Part shown: positions 34,716 to 43,132 of the stretch, piece after piece
Position numbering within the stretch: the first letter of the stretch is position 1
Layout of the letters: every line of letters begins with the position of its first letter
Source: Longilinea arvoryzae
Lineage (GTDB): Bacteria; Chloroflexota; Anaerolineae; Anaerolineales; Anaerolineaceae
Length of the DNA stretch: 64,000 bases
Direction of reading: 5' to 3'
Assembly (NCBI RefSeq): GCF_001050235.1
Contig: NZ_DF967972.1
Span: 2,741,901-2,805,900, forward strand
Notes under the pieces: model-generated
Seen by the model: the letters and a program-made list of their open reading frames with translations, nothing else
Told to the model about the DNA's origin: nothing
Database searches by the model: none
Program-made: the position numbers and the translations under genes

Positions 34716-36122
34716 GTGAACCATTCTCCATCGCCAGATTTTGGAATCGTTCAATCTCTGGCAGAAAAAAACGATAAAATATCCAACAAAATAGCGAAGT
34801 TCGATTTTTTTGATTTGAAGCTCAAGGCGGGTTCGGATTTATTGGCTTTGGTATTAAAGAACGCCACTCGTGAATATCTCAAACTAAAGCCCGCGCAAAT
34901 CGATGTACTCCCCGGGCCGCGCCCCGGGCACAAGTATGTACTCTATGCTCACGTGCCGTTCTGTGAGAGCTTGTGCCCGTACTGTTCGTTCAACCGTTTT
35001 CTTTTTCAGGAAGACCGGACGAGAACCTATTTCAAGAATTTACGGGACGAAATGCGCCTTGTGGCCGGTTTGGGATACCATTTCGAGTCGCTGTACTTCG
35101 GCGGGGGAACGCCCACCATTCTGATCGACGAATTGGTCGAGACGATCGATCTCGCGAAGGAATTATTCGGCATCCAGGAAGTCTCCTGCGAGACCAACCC
35201 CAACCATCTGACGCCCGAGATTCTGAATCAATTGCAGGGCAGGGTGGACCGCTTGTCGGTCGGAGTGCAGAGCTTTGACGATGGATTGCTGAAGCAGATG
35301 AGCCGGTTGTCCAAATTTGGCAGCGGGGATGAAATTCTCAAACGCATCCAGAACTCAATCGGCATTCTGCCCTCGATCAATGTGGACATGATCTTCAACT
35401 TCCCCAGCCAGACCGAAGAGATCCTGCGCGCAGATATCCGCAAAGTCATCGAATCCGGCGCTAATCAGGTCACCTTTTATCCTCTGATGAGTTCACCATC
35501 GGTATCATTTGCAATGGACCGCGCCATCGGAAAAGTCGATTATTCGCGGGAACAGGCGTATTACAAAATCGTCAATGAGGAACTCGGGGCGGCGTATCGA
35601 CCGATGTCGGCTTGGACTTACTCGCGCCAGGATACCCGCATGATCGATGAGTATATCGTCGAATATGAAGAATACGTCGGCATAGGCTCCGGGTCGTTTA
35701 GCTACCTGGATGGGGAGCTATTCGTAAATACGTTCTCCCTGGGCGAATACGACCGGTTGGTAAGCTCGGGGCGCATGGGCCTGTCCGCCAGCCGGCGCTT
35801 TGATACCCACCAGCAGATGCAATATCGCTTCATGATGGAATTGTTCGATCTGAAGCTGAACAAAAACCAGTTCAAAAAGGATTTCAATGGCTCGCTCGAG
35901 GGCAGCCTGTGGATCGAAATGTTGTTCATGCGCCTGATGGGTGCTTTTCAAAAAGGCACGAACAAGGATCTGGTCCGGCTTCGCCGCGACAGCAGCTATC
36001 TTATGGTGGTAATGATGCGGGAATTCTTTGCCGGCGTGAACGTGCTGCGCGACCAGGCCCGCCAGGCGTTGGCGCCAAACGAGCGTTTGATGTGTCTTGT
36101 AAACGAGAAGGTCATTTCTTGA
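34716..36122 (+). CDS. HemN/HemW-family radical SAM protein
   Basis: The 468-aa protein carries the radical SAM cluster motif CESLCPYCSF (about residues 85-94) plus the family GGGTPT loop and the SVGVQSFDD motif shared by oxygen-independent coproporphyrinogen oxidase HemN, heme chaperone HemW and relatives. The extra C-terminal 100 residues look like HemN/HemW C-terminal domains but are divergent, so it could be an unassigned member of the group. It starts with GTG at 34716 behind GAGGT; an upstream in-frame ATG at 34674 overlaps the promoter. The next genes are the ATL and LOG proteins. Confidence 0.8.
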   Translation: MNHSPSPDFGIVQSLAEKNDKISNKIAKFDFFDLKLKAGSDLLALVLKNATREYLKLKPAQIDVLPGPRPGHKYVLYAHVPFCESLCPYCSFNRFLFQEDRTRTYFKNLRDEMRLVAGLGYHFESLYFGGGTPTILIDELVETIDLAKELFGIQEVSCETNPNHLTPEILNQLQGRVDRLSVGVQSFDDGLLKQMSRLSKFGSGDEILKRIQNSIGILPSINVDMIFNFPSQTEEILRADIRKVIESGANQVTFYPLMSSPSVSFAMDRAIGKVDYSREQAYYKIVNEELGAAYRPMSAWTYSRQDTRMIDEYIVEYEEYVGIGSGSFSYLDGELFVNTFSLGEYDRLVSSGRMGLSASRRFDTHQQMQYRFMMELFDLKLNKNQFKKDFNGSLEGSLWIEMLFMRLMGAFQKGTNKDLVRLRRDSSYLMVVMMREFFAGVNVLRDQARQALAPNERLMCLVNEKVIS

Positions 36123-36162
36123 GATTTTTCGCCAGAGAACCAACTCTAGCGTTTTTTTTCGC

Positions 36163-36168
36163 TATAAT
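36163..36168 (+). promoter_or_regulatory. -10 element before the alkyltransferase-like gene
   Basis: TATAAT (preceded by TCGC) lies 30 bases upstream of the ATG at 36198. No convincing -35; the preceding eight-T run may serve as an upstream element or end of the previous transcript. Confidence 0.4.
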
Positions 36169-36197
36169 GGATGCAAAGGGAACGGAAAGGGCATCCA

Positions 36198-36518
36198 ATG
36201 GTCGAAAAAACGCAGACGGGACCTCGTCTCTACGACAGGATTTATAATGCTGTACGCCAGATCCCAGCCGGACGCGTCGCGACGTATGGGCAAATTGCGC
36301 GCCTGGTGGGCGGTTGTTCTGCCCAGATGGTCGGCTTTGCCCTGGCGGCGCTCCCCAACGGATCGGATGTTCCATGGCAGCGCGTAATCAATGCTCAGGG
36401 GAAGGTCAGCCCGCATGGGGTCGGCTTTGGCAGCATGATTCAGCGCACCCTGCTAGAGGAGGAAGGGGTTGTTTTCAACCTCGAAGGAATCGTCGACCTG
36501 AAAACCTACGGTTGGTAG
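36198..36518 (+). CDS. Alkyltransferase-like protein (ATL)
   Basis: ATL proteins have the DNA-binding fold of O6-alkylguanine-DNA alkyltransferase but lack the active cysteine; they flip and flag alkylated bases for nucleotide excision repair. This 106-aa protein has the helix-turn-helix region with RVATYGQIARLVG and an Arg-finger-like segment, and where alkyltransferases have PCHR it reads PWQRVIN (W60). The Cys to Trp change is the ATL hallmark. Start at 36198 follows AAAGGG; a longer frame from 36171 is rejected because it covers the -10 element. Confidence 0.88.
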   Translation: MVEKTQTGPRLYDRIYNAVRQIPAGRVATYGQIARLVGGCSAQMVGFALAALPNGSDVPWQRVINAQGKVSPHGVGFGSMIQRTLLEEEGVVFNLEGIVDLKTYGW

Positions 36519-36544
36519 AAATCAACGCATCTCGGAGGATTGGC

Positions 36545-37129
36545 TTGAAATCAGTTTGTATTTTCTGCGGATCGGCGGATGGCGTGCACCCCGATTATTA
36601 TGCAAGCGCGTCCCAAATGGGCGCCTACCTGGCTCAAAAAGATATTCAACTCATTTACGGCGCCGGCAAGACCGGTTTGATGGGCGCCGTGGCGGACGGT
36701 GTCCTGATAGCCGGCGGCGAGGTGACCGGCGTCGTCCCGGAAAATCTGAACACGTCGGTTCTGATCCATGCCAACCTGACGCGCCTGGAGGTGGTCAAGG
36801 ATATCCAGCAACGCCAGGCCCGCATGAACGCCCTGGCGGATGCGCTCATCGCTCTGCCCGGCGGCTATGGCACCTTCGATGAACTGTTCGAGGCGCTCAC
36901 CTGGGCCCAGATTGGTCTACAACGCAAGCCGATCGGCCTGCTCAACATTCGCGGTTATTTCGACCCGTTAATGGATATGATCCGGCGCGCGTTGGATGAA
37001 AAATTCATCTATCCGGAGCACATGGACATGCTGACCATCGAGCGGACACCTGAGGGCTTGATCCAATCGCTCGAGAATTTCAAATATCCGGAAAACCTGG
37101 ATCGCTGGGTCAACCGCGACGACCGCTAA
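36545..37129 (+). CDS. LOG-family Rossmann protein (TIGR00730)
   Basis: The 194-aa protein has the lysine-decarboxylase-like LOG signature: FCGSADG at the N-terminus, GAGKTGLMGAVADG, and the PGGYGTFDELFE motif. Plant and bacterial LOG enzymes hydrolyse nucleotide monophosphates to release the base (cytokinin activation or general nucleotide metabolism). It starts with TTG at 36545 because GGAGG at 36534-36538 is well spaced; an in-frame extension upstream would cover the ATL gene. It is 26 bases behind the ATL gene. Confidence 0.88.
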   Translation: MKSVCIFCGSADGVHPDYYASASQMGAYLAQKDIQLIYGAGKTGLMGAVADGVLIAGGEVTGVVPENLNTSVLIHANLTRLEVVKDIQQRQARMNALADALIALPGGYGTFDELFEALTWAQIGLQRKPIGLLNIRGYFDPLMDMIRRALDEKFIYPEHMDMLTIERTPEGLIQSLENFKYPENLDRWVNRDDR

Positions 37130-37139
37130 ATCATCCGGC

Positions 37140-38216
37140 TCAGGCCAGCCTTTGCGGTGGCCGAATGGGAATATACGGCATCAGAAAGAAGCCGTGAATT
37201 TCGCGAATTTTCCGATCCCCCAGATCTTCTTCACAGGCCAGCCCGTAAACCGGCTGGCCGTTTGATTCGCCTACCCGGCGGCGTTCCAGCCGGATGGTGA
37301 CGTCATCGCGATCCGGGAAATTGGGATCGTAGATCCGGATGGCGGAGCGATCCTCATCCAATTGATCCAGACCATATCCCAACACCTGGTGGTTCAGGAA
37401 TAACCGGTTCAACTGGGTGCCTTTTTCATAGATGATTCCCAGCACCGAACCCAGATTACTCTCCAGACGTTCGCGAAACTGCTGGTATTCATGCCAGGTC
37501 AGAGAGCTCAGGCCCGCTTCCGTTTCGTCCGGCAATTTCATCCAGGCGATGAATTTCAGAACATACTCGCCAAGCGTGCCAAAGGTATCCATCTGGCGGC
37601 GGTATAGATAGCGTTGCAGCACCGAACCGGTCCGGGGGATCGTGTTGCGCTGGGGGATTTCCTGACCGAATAGATAATGGTCGTAAACGCTGGATGACAT
37701 TCCGCCGCACAGCCCATAAGTTCCCGAGAGGCGAACCAGGCCGGGAATTTCCGGGATGCTGAACGGCACAGGGACGCCCTTGAACTGGTTGACGAAATGG
37801 TAGCCATGCCGGGTCGGGGAGAAGGGACGATCGGTGAAAACCTGGGGCAGGGTGTACGCGGGTGTGAACCAGTTGAGCGCCGTACGAAACTCTTTTTGCT
37901 TGCCCTGAAAGGAATAACTGAATTTCAAATAGGGTGAGAAGATATCCAGCCAATCCGTCCGGCGGTGTTCCCGGCGCACGAGGGTCCAATCGAGGGGCGG
38001 GTTGCGCGGCTCGCTGCGCGTGAAGGTAATCGCATCCCGAAACCGGCCTGGGTCATAAGTGACCTCGAAGTTGCCCTGGCTGTCGCTCAATCCAACCGTG
38101 AGGGTCAGGTCGTCGTCCGGATTGCCGGCCGCATCCTGATCGAAGACGCGCACTTCAACGTTTTGCGCTGGAACGCCGTTGGTAAAAGTCACACAACCCT
38201 GAAGGATTCGAGCCAT
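37140..38216 (-). CDS. Transthyretin-like plus papain-like (C39-type) domain protein
   Basis: The 358-aa protein has an N-terminal transthyretin/Ig-like strand-rich domain (residues about 1-70, with VPAQNVEVRVFDQ and SDSQGNFEV) and a C-terminal region with a candidate papain-fold triad: C170 in GTYGLCGGMS, H276 in NHQVLGYG and D297/N299 in IYDPNFP, the same order as C39 peptidases and related cysteine hydrolases. It has no signal peptide. Whether it is a peptidase is inference. The start at 38216 follows GGGAG; a longer frame upstream enters the LarA gene. It follows LarA by 31 bases. Confidence 0.7.
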   Translation of the reverse strand: MARILQGCVTFTNGVPAQNVEVRVFDQDAAGNPDDDLTLTVGLSDSQGNFEVTYDPGRFRDAITFTRSEPRNPPLDWTLVRREHRRTDWLDIFSPYLKFSYSFQGKQKEFRTALNWFTPAYTLPQVFTDRPFSPTRHGYHFVNQFKGVPVPFSIPEIPGLVRLSGTYGLCGGMSSSVYDHYLFGQEIPQRNTIPRTGSVLQRYLYRRQMDTFGTLGEYVLKFIAWMKLPDETEAGLSSLTWHEYQQFRERLESNLGSVLGIIYEKGTQLNRLFLNHQVLGYGLDQLDEDRSAIRIYDPNFPDRDDVTIRLERRRVGESNGQPVYGLACEEDLGDRKIREIHGFFLMPYIPIRPPQRLA

Positions 38217-38247
38217 TTTCGTGCAACTCCCAGGTAGATTTTGCCGT

Positions 38248-39519
38248 TTACCCCCGTAAAAAGGGGATGGTCTGGGGGCCTTCCGGCAGCACGCAGATTC
38301 TGGGATGACCATCGAATTCGGGCATCAACTGTTGGATCGTTTCGAGGATGTCATGGCAGGGTTCGAGCAGGGCGGAGCGGATTTGCGGATCGCTCAGGTG
38401 GTCTGTATACAGGTAAACCCGCGCCTTTTGCAGGATCTGAGCCTGCACCTGGGCTTCCCACTGATCCTGCATCTTGAAACCGGGCTGCAGGACCCGCTCC
38501 ATCAGGTCTGCCGGGCCGGCTGCACCTTCCAGCAGTTCTCTGAAGTGCCCGTGGTCCGGGATGCCGTCCCAACAGGCAGCCGCCAGCAGAATTACGCCGT
38601 CTTTGCGGACGATCTGGCTGGCCGCGCTCATGCCCTTGACTGCCTGATAAAGGTTCAAATCCAGCGGATAGCCTGAATTGGTGCCAACGACGATATCGAA
38701 AGGCCTGTCCACCGCCACCATGGCGGTTTTGCGCACGAACTCGACGCCGCGGGCGTGCGCCTGATCGAGATCGCCGGCAAAGATGCCCGTGATGCCTTTG
38801 TCGCGGTTCAGGGTCACGTTGAGCAGGAAGCTGGCGTTGGCTTTTCGCGCCACATCGCGGACCTCCTCCCAGATGGGATTGCCCCAGGTCTGGCCCCAGG
38901 TCGCGTTGGGATGCGAGATATTGGCCGCGCAGTGGTTGTCCAGGATCGTTTCCAGGCCGGCCATACCCGGCATGATCGCCTTGCCAGCCCCCGAAAAGCC
39001 GGCAAAGAAATGCGGCTCGATGAAACCGGTCAGGATTTTGACATCACATTCCATCAACTCGCGGTTGAGCCAGATTTCGTGGCCCTGGGCGGTTTTTCCC
39101 AGGCTGACCTGGGTGGACGGATCGAAGGCGTCGTTTTGAACGATGGGATAGCGGGCTGTGAACTCCGCGCCCAGCATGGCATCCAGTTCGGCCGGGGTCA
39201 TGCGACGGTGCGTGCCCAAGGCGATCAGTAGGCGGAACTGCTCGGGTGGGATGAAATCCAGTTGTTTGAAAATGGCCTTGAGCAGGATGGGATTGGGAGT
39301 GGCGCGGGTCATGTCGTTGACGATGATGCCGACCCGATCCGCCGGATGCACGAGATCCCGCAAGGGCGGTGTCCCGATCGGGTGTTCCAGCGCTTCCGCA
39401 AGGGCTTCATCAAGGTGGGGCAGGGGGGCATGGAATTCGGGTTCGACGACCTGGATATCCCAGGCGTCTGGAAAATCGATCGCTAAACCTTCTTTTCCAT
39501 AGGCAAGGTTGATCTGCAT
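38248..39519 (-). CDS. LarA-family nickel-pincer enzyme (paralogue 1)
   Basis: LarA is the lactate racemase that uses a nickel-pincer nucleotide bound to lysine. The 423-aa protein has the key residues: H104 (GTHRRM), H170 (EPHFFAGFSG), K180 (GAGKAIMPG) which would carry the cofactor, and H196 (LDNHCAAN), matching L. plantarum H108, H174, K184 and H200 in spacing. LarB, LarC and LarE, which build the cofactor, are not in the window. Substrate may be lactate or another alpha-hydroxy acid. It is the upstream partner of the papain-like gene. A second LarA lies about 5 kb away. Confidence 0.88.
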   Translation of the reverse strand: MQINLAYGKEGLAIDFPDAWDIQVVEPEFHAPLPHLDEALAEALEHPIGTPPLRDLVHPADRVGIIVNDMTRATPNPILLKAIFKQLDFIPPEQFRLLIALGTHRRMTPAELDAMLGAEFTARYPIVQNDAFDPSTQVSLGKTAQGHEIWLNRELMECDVKILTGFIEPHFFAGFSGAGKAIMPGMAGLETILDNHCAANISHPNATWGQTWGNPIWEEVRDVARKANASFLLNVTLNRDKGITGIFAGDLDQAHARGVEFVRKTAMVAVDRPFDIVVGTNSGYPLDLNLYQAVKGMSAASQIVRKDGVILLAAACWDGIPDHGHFRELLEGAAGPADLMERVLQPGFKMQDQWEAQVQAQILQKARVYLYTDHLSDPQIRSALLEPCHDILETIQQLMPEFDGHPRICVLPEGPQTIPFLRG

Positions 39520-39573
39520 GGCTCCGGATCCGCTTTCTCTTTACGGGGTAGAATTATCAGGTATTCTTTGTAG

Positions 39574-39582
39574 AGTATAACA
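39574..39582 (-). promoter_or_regulatory. Extended -10 promoter of larA paralogue 1
   Basis: Minus strand TGTTATACT, 55 bases before the ATG; -35 not clear. It lies in the 99-base divergent gap shared with the lactonase gene. Confidence 0.45.
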
Positions 39583-39618
39583 TGCTCCACCCAACCCGAA
39601 ATCCCGCAGGATCAATCC

Positions 39619-40686
39619 ATGACCTCTTCCAAACACCTTGTTTTCACCGGTAGTTACGCAGCCGCAGGGCAGCCCGGCGTAAGCGCCTTCGTTTTCGATT
39701 CGGGCGCCGGGACGCTGACTCCGTGCGGCGATTTTGATGGGATTCTCGCCCCATCCTTCCTCGCCATCCATCCGACCCAACCCTGGCTTTACGCGGTCAG
39801 CGAAACCAGTCGGGGCACGGACGGAACGGCCGGTCACGTCCACGCGCTCACGTTTGAACGCTCCGGCGAGCGGGTGATATTCACTCCCCGCAACGTCCAA
39901 CCCAGCGGCGGGGATTGGCCCTGCCATTTGCGCCTGGACCCATCCACGAACTGGCTGATTGTGTCGAATTACGGATCCGGCTCAGCGGCGGTCCTGCCCA
40001 TCCAACCGGATGGATTGCTGGGCAAGGCGTGCATGCATATCCAGCATCACGGCCACGGCGCCGACCCGGAGCGTCAGGAGAAGGCGCATGTCCATTCCGC
40101 CATCTTCACGCCAGACGGCGAGTATGCCATCCTGGCCGACTTGGGCATCGACGCGCTGGTTCTGTATCGGTTCGATCAGGGCCGGCTGGAAAAGATCTCA
40201 GAGAATCTCACCCGGCCCGGCGCCGGCCCGCGCCACATGCTCTTTCATCCCAACGGCCGAGTGCTTTATGTGACCAACGAACTCAACGGTACGCTGTGCG
40301 TGTACGATTACGCGAACGGTCGCCTGGACGAACGGGACCGGCTCGCGACCCTGCCGGGAGGATTCCCCCAGAACCTGGTGGCCGACCTGCATCTTTCGCC
40401 AGCCGGCGATCGGCTTTACGTCTCCAACCGCGGGCACAACAGCCTGGCCGTCTTCGCGGTCACACCGGAGGGTCAACTGACCCGCCTGAGTGTGACGGAT
40501 TGCGGCGGAAACTGGCCACGCAATTTTGCGGTGGCCCCGGACGGGCACTTTATTCTGGTAGCCAACCAGTACAGCGGTGAGATCGTCAGTTTGTCCATTC
40601 GGCCGGAAACCGGCGAGATTGGGGAAGAGATGGCGCGTTACCCGGTACCGAAGGCAGCCTGCGTCCTCTTTGGGCCGGAAATCTAA
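39619..40686 (+). CDS. Lactonase-family beta-propeller (6-phosphogluconolactonase-like)
   Basis: The 355-aa protein folds as a seven-bladed propeller with repeated SFLAIHPTQPWLYAVSE- and RHMLFHPNGRVLYVTNE-type blades that mark the YbhE/Pgl lactonase family (PF10282). Members hydrolyse 6-phosphogluconolactone or other sugar lactones. No signal peptide is visible. It is divergent from larA and converges, with 4 bases between stops, on the recombinase gene. The specific lactone is not known. Confidence 0.88.
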   Translation: MTSSKHLVFTGSYAAAGQPGVSAFVFDSGAGTLTPCGDFDGILAPSFLAIHPTQPWLYAVSETSRGTDGTAGHVHALTFERSGERVIFTPRNVQPSGGDWPCHLRLDPSTNWLIVSNYGSGSAAVLPIQPDGLLGKACMHIQHHGHGADPERQEKAHVHSAIFTPDGEYAILADLGIDALVLYRFDQGRLEKISENLTRPGAGPRHMLFHPNGRVLYVTNELNGTLCVYDYANGRLDERDRLATLPGGFPQNLVADLHLSPAGDRLYVSNRGHNSLAVFAVTPEGQLTRLSVTDCGGNWPRNFAVAPDGHFILVANQYSGEIVSLSIRPETGEIGEEMARYPVPKAACVLFGPEI

Positions 40687-40690
40687 AAAA

Positions 40691-41701
40691 TCAACTCGCT
40701 GAATTGTCTTCTTCGATCGCGTCGTAGTAACCCTTGTCCAGTTCGTCGTTGCTCAGATGCGCGTAGCGCTGGGTGACGGCGATGTTGCGATGGCGGGCCA
40801 GTTCCTGGGCCAGTTTGAGGTTGTGTGAACTGCGCAGCACGCGGGTGACAAAATAGTGCCGGAAGGAATGCGGGGTGATGGTGCCAACCGCTTCCTCGCC
40901 CAGGATTGAGCGGACGGCCTCGTTGACGATATTCCGGCCGGTGGTGGTGGTAATGGGCTTGATTTTCTTGCCGGCGCCCTTATCGTGGCGGGCGAACAGG
41001 GGCAGGGCCGCCAGGGCCTTCCCGCCGGCGCCGTCGATGGCTGAGCGGGCGGCCAGGTAATCTTTCAGGGCAGCCTGGCAGCGCCTGGAAAAACGCACGA
41101 TATCCTGGCGGTTACCCTTGCCGATGATGAGCGCCTGGCCGGTGTTCCAATCCAGGTCGCCCCTCCGCAGGCCGCAGGCTTCGTGCACCCGCAGGCCGGT
41201 ATCGCAAAGCGTCAGCAAAAAGGCGCGATCGCGTAAAATTCGCAGCTTTTCATCGACCTCGACGCCTTCAAAACTTCGTGTAGTAGTGATTTCCTGAATA
41301 ATTTTATCGATCGCATCCGCCGGAAACTGCGGCAGGCGGACACCGGGCCGCCGGGCGCGCTGGCGGATGAGCAGGCGAATGCGCGCCAGGTTGACCTGGC
41401 GCAGATTCTCTCCGGCCAGGTATTCGAAGAATCCCGTCGCTGCGGTCAGGTACAGGCGTTCGGTGGTGGGGGCAAAGCCCTTCAATCCCATGGCAAACCA
41501 GGTGATTGTATCCTCGCGCAACGCAGACAGGTCGTTGGTTTTGGGGTCCAGCCCGGTATCCGCCAGACATTTTAGAAAGGCGGCCATGCCGTTTTGATAC
41601 GTGCGCGCGGTGTTGGGGCTGCGCGCCAGGGCAACGCTGTCCAGATAGGCAGCCGCAGCCTGGGTGATGGTCAGCGAGGATGAACCGGGGTCATCGGGCA
41701 T
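40691..41701 (-). CDS. Tyrosine recombinase (XerC/D-like)
   Basis: The 336-aa protein has a SAM-like core-binding N-domain (residues about 10-100) and a catalytic domain with the expected Arg (DTGLRVHEA), Lys (IIGKGNRQD), His-x-x-Arg (PHSFRHYFVT), second His (LARHRNIAVTQRY) and nucleophile Tyr (RYAHL). It is longer than typical XerC/D by about 30 residues. No att site, tRNA target or phage gene is adjacent, so it may be a chromosome-dimer resolvase or an orphan integrase. It lies next to AT-rich DNA. Confidence 0.88.
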   Translation of the reverse strand: MPDDPGSSSLTITQAAAAYLDSVALARSPNTARTYQNGMAAFLKCLADTGLDPKTNDLSALREDTITWFAMGLKGFAPTTERLYLTAATGFFEYLAGENLRQVNLARIRLLIRQRARRPGVRLPQFPADAIDKIIQEITTTRSFEGVEVDEKLRILRDRAFLLTLCDTGLRVHEACGLRRGDLDWNTGQALIIGKGNRQDIVRFSRRCQAALKDYLAARSAIDGAGGKALAALPLFARHDKGAGKKIKPITTTTGRNIVNEAVRSILGEEAVGTITPHSFRHYFVTRVLRSSHNLKLAQELARHRNIAVTQRYAHLSNDELDKGYYDAIEEDNSAS

Positions 41702-41784
41702 GCGTTCATTATCTCATAAAAAGTCTCGATCGATACCGAAGGACGGTCCGAGAAGGGGGCAACCGAGATAGAAAGCCTGCTAGA

Positions 41785-41827
41785 ATATTCGCATAAGTAT
41801 ACTTTTTTTGATAATAATATTCGTATA
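41785..41827 (+). repeat. Direct repeat pair upstream of the MbfA-like gene
   Basis: ATATTCGCATA (41785-41795) and ATATTCGTATA (41817-41827) differ at one base and lie 32 bases apart (about three helical turns), in an AT-rich stretch 120-160 bases before the gene. They may be regulator sites. A TATAAT at 41918-41923 is a possible -10. Confidence 0.45.
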
Positions 41828-41946
41828 GTAGTGGTAAATTTGACATTTGGATATGTTTCGCGAGAGAGTGGGGGAGGATGATCCCAAAATCGATATCCGG
41901 AGAAAAGAGGAATAAAATATAATGATTACATCCTGGGAGGAAAATT

Positions 41947-43068
41947 ATGGCATCCAATGATATTCAAAAATATAACCGGTATATCGACGACGAGCGCAAC
42001 AGCGCGGCCATTTATCAAGCGCTGGCGGACGTTGAAAAAGATCAGCGTATCGCCGAGGTCTATCAACGCATGGTCACGGTCGAAATCAAGCACGCCGAAA
42101 AGTGGGAAAAGATGCTTCGAGAAGCCGGTGGGCAGGTGCCGGTGTTTCGATTGAGCTGGCGGACCCGGATTCTCATCCGTCTAGCCAGGCGATTTGGCCC
42201 CGAGCTGGTTCTGCCCGGGCTGCAGGCCATGGAGAACAACGGGACGGGCGGCTACGCCGTCGATCCCGAGGCTCAGGATATCATCGGGGATGAAAAATCG
42301 CATTCGATCCTTCTGGGACAGTTGCGCCGGGGTGTGCGCGGTGGCATGGAAGGCAGCACGCTGGCAATGCTGGAGGGGCGCCATCGTTCCACGGGCGGAA
42401 ACGCGCTGCGAGCGGCCGTGTTGGGCGCCAACGATGGCCTGGTTTCGAATCTCAGCCTGGTCATGGGTGTGGCCGGCGCTTCGATGAATAACCGGGCCAT
42501 ATTGATTGCGGGCGTGGCCGGGCTGCTGGCTGGCGCGTGTTCGATGGCGCTGGGCGAATGGCTTTCGGTGCAGTCCTCACGCGAACTGTATTCGCACCAG
42601 ATCGGCATCGAGAAAGAGGAAATCGAACAGTCGCCGGATGAGGAAGCGGAAGAACTGGCGCTGATCTACGAAACGCGCGGGCTGTCGAAGGATCAGGCCA
42701 CCGGCCTGTCCAGGAAGATTATGGAAAACAAGGACAGCGCATTGGACACGCTGGCGCGTGAAGAATTGGGCGTGGATCCGGATGAACTGGGCGGCTCGGC
42801 CTGGGAAGCGGCCATCACGTCCTTCATCCTGTTCGCCCTGGGCGCCATCATTCCGGTCTTTCCGTTTATCTTCATGAGCGGCTCGGGCGCCATCCTCCTG
42901 AGCATCGGCCTGAGCACGATCGGCCTGTTCCTGCTGGGCACCATCATCACGTTATTTACCGGGCGCAGTGTGCTGTATTCCGGCATGCGCATGGTGATCT
43001 TTGGCCTGCTGGCCGCGCTGGTGACCTTTGGCATCGGCAAGTTGATCGGCGTCTCCGTGGCCGGGTAA
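41947..43068 (+). CDS. mbfA: MbfA-like membrane ferritin: rubrerythrin-VIT1 fusion
   Basis: The 373-aa protein fuses an N-terminal ferritin-like (rubrerythrin/erythrin) di-iron domain (residues about 8-120; ligand-like glutamates in DERNSAAIY, EIKHAEKWE and GDEKSHS) to a C-terminal VIT1/CCC1 metal transporter (residues 135-372, about five helices, with the family motif LGANDGLVSNLSLV). Proteins of this build, such as MbfA of alphaproteobacteria, export iron from the cytosol and protect from oxidative stress. A terminator follows. GGGAGG precedes the ATG at 41947. Confidence 0.9.
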   Translation: MASNDIQKYNRYIDDERNSAAIYQALADVEKDQRIAEVYQRMVTVEIKHAEKWEKMLREAGGQVPVFRLSWRTRILIRLARRFGPELVLPGLQAMENNGTGGYAVDPEAQDIIGDEKSHSILLGQLRRGVRGGMEGSTLAMLEGRHRSTGGNALRAAVLGANDGLVSNLSLVMGVAGASMNNRAILIAGVAGLLAGACSMALGEWLSVQSSRELYSHQIGIEKEEIEQSPDEEAEELALIYETRGLSKDQATGLSRKIMENKDSALDTLAREELGVDPDELGGSAWEAAITSFILFALGAIIPVFPFIFMSGSGAILLSIGLSTIGLFLLGTIITLFTGRSVLYSGMRMVIFGLLAALVTFGIGKLIGVSVAG

Positions 43069-43088
43069 CGCGTCATTCGATATGTGAT

Positions 43089-43132
43089 CAACCGCGTCAG
43101 GTTATAGAAATGCCCGACGCGGTTGTTTTTTT
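43089..43132 (+). terminator. Rho-independent terminator after the MbfA-like gene
   Basis: Stem CAACCGCGTC (43089-43098) / GACGCGGTTG (43116-43125) followed by seven T (43126-43132). Confidence 0.92.

Noticed and set aside
36314..37129. 271-aa open frame extending the LOG-like gene upstream
   Set aside because: The first 77 codons lie inside the ATL gene in another frame; a TTG at 36545 has a proper GGAGG site and begins the conserved domain.
40691..41701. Considered the tyrosine recombinase as the integrase of a mobile element
   Set aside because: No direct-repeat att sites, no tRNA target, and no phage, plasmid or transposition genes nearby; neighbours look like ordinary core genes.
41709..41957. 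82-aa open frame in the AT-rich gap upstream of the MbfA-like gene
   Set aside because: Spans the putative regulatory repeats, has no motif and no ribosome site.
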